From Pseudomonadota bacterium (GTDB lineage Bacteria > Pseudomonadota > Alphaproteobacteria > Rhizobiales > Phreatobacteraceae): a stretch of DNA of 61,599 nucleotides. The stretch lies in the NCBI GenBank assembly GCA_020161695.1, contig JAIUOO010000027.1:1-61599 (forward strand), written 5' to 3'. This document shows positions 35,394 to 44,118 of this stretch, in pieces. Below the pieces are notes generated by a model. That model was not told the DNA's origin. It was given only the letters and a program-made list of their open reading frames with translations, and searched no databases. Position 1 is the stretch's first letter, and each line of letters begins with the position of its first letter. The position numbers were made by a program, and so were the translations under genes.

Positions 35394-36647
35394 CTAATGC
35401 GCCTGCGGTGTCGGGCCTGCGCCCTTGTCGTCGATAGCATAGCCGCGCTCGAACCGGTCGAGCCGGAATTCGGCGTTCATCGGGTGCGGCTCGTCGCGGG
35501 CGATGGTGTGGGCGAAGACGAAGCCCGAACCCGGCGTCGCCTTGAAGCCGCCATAGCACCAGCCGCCGTTGAGGTAGAGGCCGGATATCGGCGTCTTCGA
35601 GATGATCGGCGAACCGTCCATCGACATGTCCATGATGCCACCCCAGTGGCGCAGCATGCGCAGCCGCGACAGCGCCGGGAACATCTGTAGCCCGCAGGAC
35701 ATGGCCTCCTCGATGATCGGCAGGTTCCCGCGCTGGGCGTAGGACGGATAGAAATCGAGGTCGCCGCCCATCACCATCTCGCCCTTGTCGGACTGGCTGA
35801 CGTAGAAGTGCCCGGCGCCGAAGGTGACAACCGTGTCGATGAACGGCTTGATCGGCTCGGAGACGAAGGCCTGCAGGAGATGGCTCTCGATCGGCAGCCT
35901 CAGGCCCGCCATCGCCGCGACGTGGCTGGTATGGCCCGCCACCGCGATGCCGACCTTCTTCGCGCGGATCGTGCCGCGGCTGGTCTGGACGCCCTTCACC
36001 GCGCCGCCATCGATGACGAAGCCGGTGACCTCGCAGTTCTGCACGATATCGACGCCGCGCCGCGAGGCCGCGCGCGCATAGCCCCAGGCGACCGCGTCAT
36101 GCCGCGCCGTGCCGCCGCGCCGCTGCAACAGGCCGCCGACAACCGGGAACCGGGCATTCTCCGACACGTCGAGGTGCGGCACGAAGGCCGCCACCTGTTC
36201 CCTGGTCAGCCACTCGGAATCGATACCGTTGAGGCGCATGGCGTTGCCGCGCCGCATATGGGCATCGCGCTGCGCATCCGAATGCGCCAGATTCAGCACG
36301 CCGCGCTGCGAGAACATGACGTTGTAGTTGAGGTCGGCCGAAAGCCCTTCCCACAGCTTCAGCGACAGCTCGTAGAAATGGGCATTGGCCTCCAGCAGGT
36401 AGTTCGAACGCACGATGGTCGTGTTCCGCCCGGTATTGCCGCCGCCGATATAGCCCTTCTCCACCACGGCCACGCGGCCGATGCCATGCTCCTTGGCGAG
36501 GTAGTAGGCGGTCGCCAGCCCATGGCCGCCGCCGCCGACGATCACCACGTCGTAGGCTGGCTGCGGTTCGGCGTCGCGCCAGGCTTCTTCCCAGCCGGAA
36601 TGGTCCCGCAGGCCCTCGCGAAACAGCCTGAATGCGGAATAGGTCAT
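35394..36647 (-). CDS. soxB: Sarcosine oxidase beta subunit
   Basis: The 417-residue catalytic subunit carrying noncovalent FAD (site of sarcosine oxidation) and covalent FMN. The Rossmann motif is VVIVGGGGHGLATAYYL (about 34-50). H183 in TARHDAVAWGYARA is at the position of the histidine that binds FMN covalently in characterised enzymes. The C-terminal MDMSMDGSPIISKTPISGLY and NGGWCYGGFKATPGSG segments are typical. It is the first sox gene; a TRAP binding-protein gene ends 136 bases upstream, separated by a stable hairpin. The glyA/folate genes often linked to sox are absent here. Confidence 0.94.
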   Translation of the reverse strand: MTYSAFRLFREGLRDHSGWEEAWRDAEPQPAYDVVIVGGGGHGLATAYYLAKEHGIGRVAVVEKGYIGGGNTGRNTTIVRSNYLLEANAHFYELSLKLWEGLSADLNYNVMFSQRGVLNLAHSDAQRDAHMRRGNAMRLNGIDSEWLTREQVAAFVPHLDVSENARFPVVGGLLQRRGGTARHDAVAWGYARAASRRGVDIVQNCEVTGFVIDGGAVKGVQTSRGTIRAKKVGIAVAGHTSHVAAMAGLRLPIESHLLQAFVSEPIKPFIDTVVTFGAGHFYVSQSDKGEMVMGGDLDFYPSYAQRGNLPIIEEAMSCGLQMFPALSRLRMLRHWGGIMDMSMDGSPIISKTPISGLYLNGGWCYGGFKATPGSGFVFAHTIARDEPHPMNAEFRLDRFERGYAIDDKGAGPTPQAH

Positions 36648-36675
36648 GGGCCCGTCGTCATGGGTGAACAGCTGC

Positions 36676-36695
36676 GCCGGCCGCGAACGGCCGGC
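36676..36695 (-). other. Stable hairpin between the TRAP binding-protein gene and soxB
   Basis: GCCGGCCG and CGGCCGGC form a perfect 8-base-pair stem closed, in the minus-strand transcript, by a UUCG tetraloop. No U-tract follows, so it is more likely an RNA-stability or partial-termination element than a strong terminator. It lies in the 136-base gap between the two genes. Confidence 0.55.
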
Positions 36696-36783
36696 CGCCG
36701 CACATCAGCAGGTTCGCGCGCCGATGGGAAGTGTCGGGAGCCGCCGGACGGGCATGCCGGCCGGCGGCCTCGGCGCGATGCCC

Positions 36784-37872
36784 TTACGCCTTGACCCAGT
36801 TGGGCGCGGCGAACCGGAACTGGTCCAGCGTGTTCTCCGCGATGCGGAACCAGAGGTTCGATTCGTCGGTGAACTTCTTCCAGCTGTCGTAGACCTTCTT
36901 GAACTCGTCGTTCTTGGACGCAATGTCGTCGAGCGTCTCGATGGTCGCCTTGTAGCAGGCATCGAGCACCGGCCGCGGAAAGGCGCGAAGCTGCGCGCCT
37001 GCCGCCACCAGCCGTCGCAGGGCCTCCGGGTTCTTGGCGTCGTAATGCGCCATCATCTGCACGCATTGCTCGCTCGCTGCCGCTTCGTAGGCCGCCTTGA
37101 AGGCCGGCGGCAGCTCCGCCCATTTCCCCGTGTTGACGAAGGTCGATATCTCGCCGGAGCCCTCCCACCAGCCCGGCGTGTAGTAGTAGCGGGCGACCTT
37201 CACGAAGCCGAGCTTCTCGTCGTCATAGGGGCCGACCCACTCGGCCGCGTCGATCGTGCCGCGCTCCAGCGAGGTATAGATATCGCCGGCGGCGATCTGC
37301 TGGGGCACGACGCCGAGCTTCGACAGGACCGTGCCGCCGACGCCGCCGATGCGGAACTTCAGGCCCCTGAGGTCGTCGAGCGAATTCACTTCCTTTCGGA
37401 ACCAGCCACCCATCTGCACGCCGACATTGCCGCACGGCATGGCGACGATGTTGTACTTGGCGAAGATGTCGCGCATCAGCTCGCGCCCGCCGCCCGCGAA
37501 CATCCACGCCTGCTGCTGGCGCGTGTTGAGGCCGAACGGCATGCCGCCCTGGAAGCCGATCGCGGGGTTGCGGCCGAAGAAATAGGTCGAGAGCGTGTGG
37601 CTGCATTCGACCGTGCCGTTCGACGTCGCATCGAACACGCCGAGCGCCGGCACGATCTCGCCGGCGGCGAAGACCTGAACCTGGAACTTGCCCTCGGTGA
37701 TCTGGCTGATCCGCTCCGCCATCGCGACGGCGGAGCCTTGCAGCGTGTCGAGGCTCTTCGGCCAGCTTGTCACCATGCGCCAGCGCACGGTGGGTGTCTG
37801 GGCAAGCGCCGGGGCCGCAATGGCGGCAGCAGCCGCGCCGGCCGTTCCGGCGATGAAATGGCGTCGTTTCAT
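36784..37872 (-). CDS. TRAP transporter substrate-binding protein, TakP-like
   Basis: Periplasmic solute-binding protein of 362 residues (DctP/TakP family). The N-terminus MKRRHFIAGTAGAAAAAIAAP has a KRRHF twin-arginine-type motif and ends at PALAQ. The RFRIGG-type arginine that binds a carboxylate is seen in LKFRIGGVGG, and TIDAAEWVGPYDDEKLGF with YYYTPGWWEGSG closely resembles the alpha-keto-acid binder TakP. No dctQ or dctM membrane subunits occur in the window, so it either works with a remote TRAP permease or is an orphan. It lies upstream of soxB on the same strand. Confidence 0.9.
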   Translation of the reverse strand: MKRRHFIAGTAGAAAAAIAAPALAQTPTVRWRMVTSWPKSLDTLQGSAVAMAERISQITEGKFQVQVFAAGEIVPALGVFDATSNGTVECSHTLSTYFFGRNPAIGFQGGMPFGLNTRQQQAWMFAGGGRELMRDIFAKYNIVAMPCGNVGVQMGGWFRKEVNSLDDLRGLKFRIGGVGGTVLSKLGVVPQQIAAGDIYTSLERGTIDAAEWVGPYDDEKLGFVKVARYYYTPGWWEGSGEISTFVNTGKWAELPPAFKAAYEAAASEQCVQMMAHYDAKNPEALRRLVAAGAQLRAFPRPVLDACYKATIETLDDIASKNDEFKKVYDSWKKFTDESNLWFRIAENTLDQFRFAAPNWVKA

Positions 37873-37960
37873 GCGAGTTCTCCCGTCTGTCTCGCGTCGG
37901 TGGCACGTTTTCGCGCCTTCCTCGACGTTCCCCCGAAGACTTAAGCGACCTCTGGTATCG

Positions 37961-39079
37961 TTAGCGCCCGCCGTTTCTGGTCATCACCATGAAGCAGTGG
38001 ACGTAGTCCATCGCGTGGCCCTCCGGGCTCTTCGCGACATCGGCCTCGTAGGCCCCGTAGAAGGCGTCGACGATGGCGGCGCGCTCCTGCGGGCTGCGCT
38101 TCGGATCGAGCGCGCCGGCGAAGACCGTCTCGGACCACGAACGGAGCGTCGGCACATAGGCCCGCGCGAAGGTGGCGGCGTCGCCGTGCTTCCTGAAATC
38201 GGCCGCATAGGGGCACTTCGTGACGGCGGTCGAGATGTGATCCAGCCGGAGGCCCGCCTTCGCCACCTTCGAGCCTTTGTCGCGGAAGGGCGCGGCGAAC
38301 TCGTCCGGGGTCTTGTAGAATTGCGGGAAGGTCGCGTTGGCATATTCCGCATCGGTGATGCGGCCCTTCTGCCGGAGCGCGCGCCAGTGGCGGGCGAACT
38401 CGTCGAACATGTTCACGCCGCCGGTATGGCCGAGATAGCGGCCCTTCTCGTCGGCACAGAAATTGGCCAGAACCAGCTTGCCGCCGGGCGCCAGTTCCCG
38501 CGCGCGATGCAGCAGGATGGTCTCCCAGTCGGCCATGGCCTGCTTGCGGAACAGCGCCTGTTCCTCCGGGCTGGCGCCAACCGCCTGGACGTGATCGGCG
38601 ATCAGCCCCGGCCGCTTGCTCAGCCAGTGCATGGCGGTGGCGGAGAAGCCGAGATTGAGCGTGCCGTCCGGAACGATCTGCCGGTAGAAACTGGTGCCTG
38701 AGCCGAAGATGTAAAGGCCGGGCGTCTCAGCCAGCGGCTTCTTCGCCTGATCGCCGAGCAGCCCCTGCGTGAGGCGGAACAGCGCCGAGAAATCGTTGTG
38801 CGGGAGGTCGGTATAGGTCAGCGCGATCGGCCGGTCGCCGGCGCCCGCCCGCACGATCTTCGCGACGCGGCGCATCAGGTCGAGCGAGGTGCCGCCGTCC
38901 GCCGCGCCGTAGTCGCAGACCGAGAACGGTGCCTTGGAGGGCTTGATCGTCATGGCTGCGAGCGCATCGGCGACCAGCCCGCCCGCCTTGTCGATGACTG
39001 CCTTGGCTCCGACCGTATTGGAGGAATAGTAGCCTGCTCCGCGCATGGAAATGACCTGAGCCGATGCCTTGGCCGCCAT
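37961..39079 (-). CDS. SABATH-type carboxyl methyltransferase (Methyltransf_7)
   Basis: A 372-residue SAM-dependent methyltransferase resembling the SABATH family, which methylates carboxyl groups of small acids (salicylate, benzoate, indole acetate, jasmonate) or nitrogen in caffeine synthesis and is best known from plants. Matching features are an N-terminal MRGAGYYSSNTVGAK, SAM loop SVCDYGAADGGTSLDLM, YTDLPHNDFSALF, and the diagnostic SFYRQIVPDGTLNLGFSAT followed by MHWLSKRP. GGGAG 7 bases upstream supports the start at 39079. It lies 88 bases upstream of the TRAP binding-protein gene. The substrate is unknown; a carboxylic acid is the best guess. Confidence 0.82.
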   Translation of the reverse strand: MAAKASAQVISMRGAGYYSSNTVGAKAVIDKAGGLVADALAAMTIKPSKAPFSVCDYGAADGGTSLDLMRRVAKIVRAGAGDRPIALTYTDLPHNDFSALFRLTQGLLGDQAKKPLAETPGLYIFGSGTSFYRQIVPDGTLNLGFSATAMHWLSKRPGLIADHVQAVGASPEEQALFRKQAMADWETILLHRARELAPGGKLVLANFCADEKGRYLGHTGGVNMFDEFARHWRALRQKGRITDAEYANATFPQFYKTPDEFAAPFRDKGSKVAKAGLRLDHISTAVTKCPYAADFRKHGDAATFARAYVPTLRSWSETVFAGALDPKRSPQERAAIVDAFYGAYEADVAKSPEGHAMDYVHCFMVMTRNGGR

Positions 39080-39166
39080 GCGCATTCTCCCGAAGCCCTA
39101 TGCCGGAGAACAGCCTATCCCGTGGATGGGCGGACGCAACGGAAATCGATTGCGGTGAAGTCCGGA

Positions 39167-39544
39167 TCAGTCGTTGTCGGTCAACCCGGCCCCCGCACCC
39201 GCCTCGCGCGAGCGTGCCGTCGCCGCGACATAGGTGCGGGCGCCGAGCGCCTCCAGCGCCGCCAGCCGCAGCGGCGCGATGGCGAAGCGGGTGCGCGCGC
39301 CGCCCTGGACCGATGCAAAGCGATCGAGCAGGGCGATCTCGACGGCCGGCATCGCCCCTGTGGCGACTGCCGGCAGCAGGTCCACCAGCAGGTCGTCCCA
39401 GTGCGCTCCTGCCGTCGCCATGACCCGGGCGGCCTTGCCGATTTCCTCCGCGCCGCCCCATGACAGGCCTGCCCCGCGCGCAGCCTTGGCCGCGATGGTC
39501 TCCACCTCGTTCAGCGACAGGTCGATGGCGGGGCCGTCGCTCAT
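39167..39544 (-). CDS. DUF3726-like protein, possibly shortened
   Basis: A 125-residue protein whose N-terminal part (IDLSLNEVETIAAKAARGAG followed by LSWGGAEEIGKAARVMA) resembles DUF3726, a family of unknown function often found beside Ldh2-type dehydrogenases. Members I recall are longer, so this copy may lack its C-terminal half. The rest is Ala-rich without motifs. The start overlaps the stop of the 549-residue gene upstream (ATGA at 39541-39544). It is the last gene of the M19/Ldh2 module. Confidence 0.65.
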   Translation of the reverse strand: MSDGPAIDLSLNEVETIAAKAARGAGLSWGGAEEIGKAARVMATAGAHWDDLLVDLLPAVATGAMPAVEIALLDRFASVQGGARTRFAIAPLRLAALEALGARTYVAATARSREAGAGAGLTDND

Positions 39545-41190
39545 GATGCAGCCCGCATGGCTTCGCTCCGGCAGATGTCTTCCGGGAAAGGCGCATCGGC
39601 GAAGAGCGAGATGCGCAGCCAGCGGTCCGAGCGCGGGTCGAACCGGCTGGCGCCGAAGAAGGCGAGCTTGGTGCGCAGGAGGTCCACCGGCCGCATCGAT
39701 GCGCCGATCAGGTTGTCGCGCACCTCCGCATAGGGGTGGCTGGCCGCGATCTGGACGCGCCGGACCACGTGCCGCCATTCCGGCCGCGCCATCAGGAAGG
39801 CCGCGACCGTCGCGTCGGCAGGCCCGATCGCGAGCGCTGCCGCGAGGGCCGCGACGTCGCGCGCCACGGCCAGCGGCTGCTCCTTGCCGGCGCCTTCCTC
39901 GACGTGCCGCTCGCCGAGGCGCGGCTCGAGCTTCTCCTCCGAGACGTACCAGAAGCGCGCATCGGCCGCGGGCGAGGCGAAATCGAAGCGCTTCACCCAG
40001 CCATAGTCGCGGTCGATGGTCTCGCGCAGCGCGGCGCAGGTCATCGTCCCGTCGATGCGGAAGACCGCGTCCTCGTTCGCATCCATGGCGTCGGCGAGGT
40101 CGTCCACCAGCACGCCATGGGGTTCGAGGATCAGCGCGACGACCGCTTCCTGCCCTTCCGGCGACAGTTTCGCCTCGTGCAGCTGGTAGAGCCTGTTCCA
40201 CGGGCGGTCGCCGGCGCTCAGGATGCCGGCGGCGTCACGCGCCACATCCGCCAGTTCACCGGCAAGCTGCGCCACTCTCGGCGCCTGGACCGGGTCGTCG
40301 GTCCGCCAGCGCCGGACGTTCTCGCGCATCGCCGCGAGCGCCGCCATGAAGGCGGAGATTTGCGCCTCGGTGGCATCCTGCAGCGCCCGGACCCTTGCCA
40401 CGGCCGTTTCTCGCGCGTGAAACCAGCGATGCACCAGCAAGGGATGCTTGACCAGAAACGGCGCCATGCCGAGCCCGGTGGAATTGCCCACCCCGAGACT
40501 CATGCGCACGGCCGGGTCGAGCCGCGCCGCCCGCTCCCGCCCGCGCGCGGCTGCGACATGCTCGGCGAGCATGATCGTGAACGAGCGGATCAGCCATACG
40601 CTCAGCATCTCCGCCCGGAACGGCCCGGAAAACTCCGGCCGTCCGGCGATCCGGTCACGGTCGGCAATGCCGAACTTGCCGTTGCCGTAGACCGCTGTCG
40701 TGCGCATCAGGTAGCCGACGCTCTCGACCAGTTCCGCATCCGGCTGCCGCCCCTCGGCAAGCCTCTCCACCACATGCGCGAACAGACGGACGCTCTTGTT
40801 GGCGCGCGACAGGATCAGGTCGCGCTCGCTGTAGCGGCCCGCCTCCTGCCGTGGCGCATTCGCGCGCAGCCGCGCGATCTCGGATGCGTCCGGCACGCCG
40901 TCATAGAGCACGTAGCTGGTGTCCCAGGCCTCCGCGATGACCCGGTCGGTGCGCATCGCATCGTCGAGCGGTGTCGAGAAGGCGACCAGCGAATAGGAAT
41001 GCGCCGGGGCATCGACCTGCAGCACGGCATGGCCGTAGCCTTCGGCATCGATCGCCCAAACCGGCACCGAATAGCGCCAGCCCTCGCCTTCCACCCGCCT
41101 GAGCATGGCGCGCAGGAAGCTGATCCGGGTCGGATGCGAGGCTCCGAGCCGGTCGAGCCGCATGACCTGATCGGGCGGACGCAGGTCCAT
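39541..41190 (-). CDS. Uncharacterised 549-residue protein in the Ldh2 module
   Basis: I do not recognise this family. The product has 549 residues, no signal peptide and no membrane segment, and looks cytosolic, largely helical and Arg/Ala/Glu rich. Possible landmarks are RMLRRVEGEGWRYSVPVWAID-like beta segments near residue 30, GYLMRTTAVYGNGKFGIADR near 170, MSLGVGNSTGLGMAPFLVKH near 245, and YGWVKRFDFASPAADARFWY near 395. It is tightly packed between the Ldh2-type gene (stop and start share one base in TGATG at 41188-41192) and the DUF3726-like gene (4-base overlap). That implies a joint function, perhaps in oxidation of an imported or dipeptide-derived compound. Confidence 0.75.
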   Translation of the reverse strand: MDLRPPDQVMRLDRLGASHPTRISFLRAMLRRVEGEGWRYSVPVWAIDAEGYGHAVLQVDAPAHSYSLVAFSTPLDDAMRTDRVIAEAWDTSYVLYDGVPDASEIARLRANAPRQEAGRYSERDLILSRANKSVRLFAHVVERLAEGRQPDAELVESVGYLMRTTAVYGNGKFGIADRDRIAGRPEFSGPFRAEMLSVWLIRSFTIMLAEHVAAARGRERAARLDPAVRMSLGVGNSTGLGMAPFLVKHPLLVHRWFHARETAVARVRALQDATEAQISAFMAALAAMRENVRRWRTDDPVQAPRVAQLAGELADVARDAAGILSAGDRPWNRLYQLHEAKLSPEGQEAVVALILEPHGVLVDDLADAMDANEDAVFRIDGTMTCAALRETIDRDYGWVKRFDFASPAADARFWYVSEEKLEPRLGERHVEEGAGKEQPLAVARDVAALAAALAIGPADATVAAFLMARPEWRHVVRRVQIAASHPYAEVRDNLIGASMRPVDLLRTKLAFFGASRFDPRSDRWLRISLFADAPFPEDICRSEAMRAAS

Positions 41191-42194
41191 CAGGCCCGGC
41201 CCGCAAGGCGCATGAGATTGTCGTGAGCGCCTTGATCGACCTCGACGCCCCCCCTCGCCTGCGAGCGCGCGGACGCGCGGCGGCCGCCCGGCAATCTGCC
41301 GCCGGTCTCCGCGCCGAGCGCCTCGACCACCACGGCGAGCCGATCCGCGAAGGCCCCGCCCGACGATGCGTCCGGCGCAATGACGATGAAGAACTGTCCT
41401 GTCTTCGGAGGGCCGCCGGCAGGCCCCGAGAACGGGCTCGCCTGAATGCCGGGCGTCGCGCCGGCAAGGCAGGCCGCGAAGACCTCGACCAGCAGCGCCG
41501 AGCCGACGCCCTTGTAGCCGCCGGCCGGCACCATCGTCCCCTTCAGGCCAGCCGCCGGGTCCGTGGTCGGCTTGCCCTCGGCATCGAAGGCCCACCCCTC
41601 GGGGATCGCCTCGCCCGATTTCGAGCGTTTGATCACCTCGCTCTTCGCGACGACGCTGGCGCTCTGGTCGATGACGAAGCGCGCGCCGCCTGCTCCGTCC
41701 GGAACGGCCAGCGACCACGGATTGGTGCCAAGCACGGGTTTTCTCGCGCCCCATGGCGCGATCGAGGCCGGCGCATTGGTGAAGCCGAGAGCGACGAGAC
41801 CGGAAGCCGCGATCCGTTCGGTGTGATAGCCGAGCACGCCGCAATTGTAGGAATTGCGGATGGCGAGACTGGCTATGCCCTGCGCCCTGGCGGTCGCGAT
41901 CAGGTCCGGCAATCCGAGATCGATGGCGGCATGGGCAAAGCCCGATCCGGCATCGACCACAAGGCTCCCCGGCGCCGGTTTCGACAGGACCGGCACCGCC
42001 GCGCCGATCACCTTGCCGCAGGTCAGGTGCTCGCAATAGACCGGCAGATACATGAGGCCGTGCGAACGGATGCCATCGCGCTCGGCCCCGGCAATGCCGG
42101 CGGCGAGTGCCCGCGCCTGCGCCTCGCTCGCCCCGTGCTTCGCCAGCGCCTCCGTGGCCAGCGTCTCGATCTCGGCAATGCTCATCCGCGGCAT
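41190..42194 (-). CDS. Ldh2/MDH2 family NAD(P)-dependent oxidoreductase
   Basis: A 334-residue enzyme of the malate/L-lactate dehydrogenase-2 family, unrelated to Rossmann-type lactate dehydrogenases. Members reduce or oxidise 2-keto/2-hydroxy acids, ureidoglycolate or cyclic imino acids such as piperideine-2-carboxylate. The catalytic histidine region is GIRSHGLMYLPVY (about 40-52). GVLGYHTERIAASGLVALGFTNAPA and KPVLGTNPWSLAVP are hallmark cofactor segments, and GGYKGVGSALLVEVFAACLAG lies in the C-terminal part. The start at 42194 follows GGGGAG by 5 bases. It is coupled to the 549-residue gene. The exact substrate is open. Confidence 0.88.
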   Translation of the reverse strand: MPRMSIAEIETLATEALAKHGASEAQARALAAGIAGAERDGIRSHGLMYLPVYCEHLTCGKVIGAAVPVLSKPAPGSLVVDAGSGFAHAAIDLGLPDLIATARAQGIASLAIRNSYNCGVLGYHTERIAASGLVALGFTNAPASIAPWGARKPVLGTNPWSLAVPDGAGGARFVIDQSASVVAKSEVIKRSKSGEAIPEGWAFDAEGKPTTDPAAGLKGTMVPAGGYKGVGSALLVEVFAACLAGATPGIQASPFSGPAGGPPKTGQFFIVIAPDASSGGAFADRLAVVVEALGAETGGRLPGGRRASARSQARGGVEVDQGAHDNLMRLAGRA

Positions 42195-42205
42195 CAGTTC
42201 TCCCC

Positions 42206-43198
42206 TCAGCCGCGCACGAAGGCGCGGCGCATGAAGTCGATCCAGTTGTTTCCCATGATGCCGTCAGCCTCGGTGGCCGAGAAGCCCGCCGTGACCAGCC
42301 CCGCGCGAATGCCCGGGAAGTCTGCGTTCGACCGGAACCAGCCCGGCTGCGGCGGAAAGACCGGCGGCCCGTTCGGGTTCGCAGCGGTCTGGAACGTCCA
42401 GCGCCCGTCGCGCATCCATGCGACCACGCTGTCGGGCTGGTCTTGGCAGAGGTCGGACCCGATGCCGATGCGCTGCGGCCCGATCCGTTCGGCAAGACGC
42501 GCGGCCATGGCGCAGAAGTCCTCCAGCGTGCAGTCCGGGCCGCCCGCGAGGTGATGGGGATAGAGCGACAGGCCCAGCAGCCCGTCATGCGCCGCAAGCG
42601 CGTCGATCACCCTGTCCGAGACGTTGCGCGCCGTGTCGCGCCACCAGCGCGGATTGGCGTGAGAGACTGTCACCGGCCGCGCCGAGCGCTCGATCGCCTC
42701 CACCGCCGTCCGCTCGCCGGCATGGGACATGTCGATGGCGATGCCACAGCGGTTCATCTCGGCGATCACCTCACGGCCCATCCGCGTGACGCCGCCATCC
42801 TCGTATTCCTGCCAGCCCGCGCCGAGCAGCGACTGGTTATTGTAGGTCAGCTGGAGGAAGCGGATGCCAAGATCGGCCAGCACCTCGACGAGGCCGAGAT
42901 CGGCCTCGATGGGCGACGGGTTCTGGACGCCGAACAGGATGGCGGTGCGGCCGGTGGCGCGTGCCGCCTCGATCTCCTCGACCGAGCGCGCCTTCGCGAT
43001 CAGGTCGCCATGCTCGGCGAGGCGCCGGTTCCAGGCGGCGATCAGATCGACCGTCTCGCGGAAATTCTCGTGATAGGCGACGGTCGCATGGACGGCATCG
43101 ACGCCGCCTGCCCGCATCTCCTCGAAGACCTTGCGCGACCAGCGGGCATATTGCGCGCCGTCGACCACGAAGGGGCGGCCGGATCGATGTTCAGCCAA
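42206..43198 (-). CDS. M19 (renal dipeptidase-like) peptidase with atypical N-terminal metal site
   Basis: A 330-residue protein of the membrane dipeptidase (M19) family, which cleaves dipeptides, including D-containing ones, with two zinc ions. Retained elements are FGVQNPSPIEADLGL (bridging Glu region), IDMSHAGERT and VSHANPRWW (His ligands) and GIGSDLCQ (catalytic Asp). The usual N-terminal DGHND metal motif is replaced by VDGAQYARW, so at least two canonical ligands are missing. It either uses a changed metal site or another chemistry. It starts the operon with the Ldh2, 549-residue and DUF3726 genes (11-base gap to Ldh2). Confidence 0.85.
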   Translation of the reverse strand: MAEHRSGRPFVVDGAQYARWSRKVFEEMRAGGVDAVHATVAYHENFRETVDLIAAWNRRLAEHGDLIAKARSVEEIEAARATGRTAILFGVQNPSPIEADLGLVEVLADLGIRFLQLTYNNQSLLGAGWQEYEDGGVTRMGREVIAEMNRCGIAIDMSHAGERTAVEAIERSARPVTVSHANPRWWRDTARNVSDRVIDALAAHDGLLGLSLYPHHLAGGPDCTLEDFCAMAARLAERIGPQRIGIGSDLCQDQPDSVVAWMRDGRWTFQTAANPNGPPVFPPQPGWFRSNADFPGIRAGLVTAGFSATEADGIMGNNWIDFMRRAFVRG

Positions 43199-43311
43199 TC
43201 GGCAATCCCCGTCTCAGGCGGCCTGCCGGACGAGGCTAGAATAGCTGCATGCCGGAACGCCAGCCCCGACCGCCATGCATCGCCGCCGTTCAGGCATGCG
43301 CCGCTGCGGCC

Positions 43312-44118
43312 TCAGGCGCCGCCATAGGGCAGCGGCAGATCGAATAGCCGGTGGACGACCCGGTCGAGATCGTTGGGGAAGAACGGCTTCTTGAGCGCCG
43401 CCGCGGGGGTCAGCACCGCATGACGGTCGAGCGCCTCCTGGCTTCCGGACATCAGGACGATGCGGACACTGCGGTTGTGGGCGCGCAGGATCCGCGTGAT
43501 CTGGGCGCCGTCCAGGCCAGGCATGTTAAGGTCGAGAAATACGATGTCGGCGGGCCTGTCGGCATAAAGCTCGAAGGCCGCGACGCCATCACCGGCTTCC
43601 ACGATCTCGAAATTGAAGATGGAGCGCTGGAGAATGCGGCGGATGATCGAGCGGGCTGTGCCGGAATCATCGACGATCAGCACCCGACTCTGGCGGGATA
43701 TCCGCTCATAGGTGGTGAGGACCCGCTTGATGCTATCTGTGCCGAACGGCTTGACCAGATAGTCATAGGCCGAGAGCTTCCGCATACGCGCGATCTCGGC
43801 GGCGTCGGAGTTCACCGAGATCACCGCGAAGAACGGCATGCGCGCGTCGGCCTGGATGCGCTTGACCACCTCGGCGCCGTTGATCTCCGGCATGGCGAGG
43901 TCGACGAAGGCGATATCGATCCTGTCGCGCGACAGCGCTTCGAGTGCGCTCTGGCCGTCGCCCGCCTCGATGACGGTCAGGTCGGATGCGAAGTCGTGGA
44001 TTCCGGATCGGACGACATTGCGCCAGAAACCTGAATCCTCGGCCACCATGATCCGCCAGGTTCCTGCTTCGACCCAGTCCAGATCGGCGGACGAAACCGC
44101 CTTGCCCAAAGCCGTCAT
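43312..44118 (-). CDS. Stand-alone response regulator with two receiver domains
   Basis: A 268-residue protein with two tandem CheY-like receivers and no output domain. Receiver 1 (about 20-140) has E27/D28, phospho-acceptor D73 (IAFVDLAMPE) and Lys in YLVKPFG. Receiver 2 (about 145-262) has D150/D151, phospho-acceptor D196 (IVFLDLNMPG) and Lys in LKKPFFP. Both appear competent. It is probably a phosphorelay or chemotaxis-like signalling protein acting through protein contacts. No histidine kinase is adjacent. It is divergent from the DUF924 gene, 143 bases apart. Confidence 0.9.
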   Translation of the reverse strand: MTALGKAVSSADLDWVEAGTWRIMVAEDSGFWRNVVRSGIHDFASDLTVIEAGDGQSALEALSRDRIDIAFVDLAMPEINGAEVVKRIQADARMPFFAVISVNSDAAEIARMRKLSAYDYLVKPFGTDSIKRVLTTYERISRQSRVLIVDDSGTARSIIRRILQRSIFNFEIVEAGDGVAAFELYADRPADIVFLDLNMPGLDGAQITRILRAHNRSVRIVLMSGSQEALDRHAVLTPAAALKKPFFPNDLDRVVHRLFDLPLPYGGA

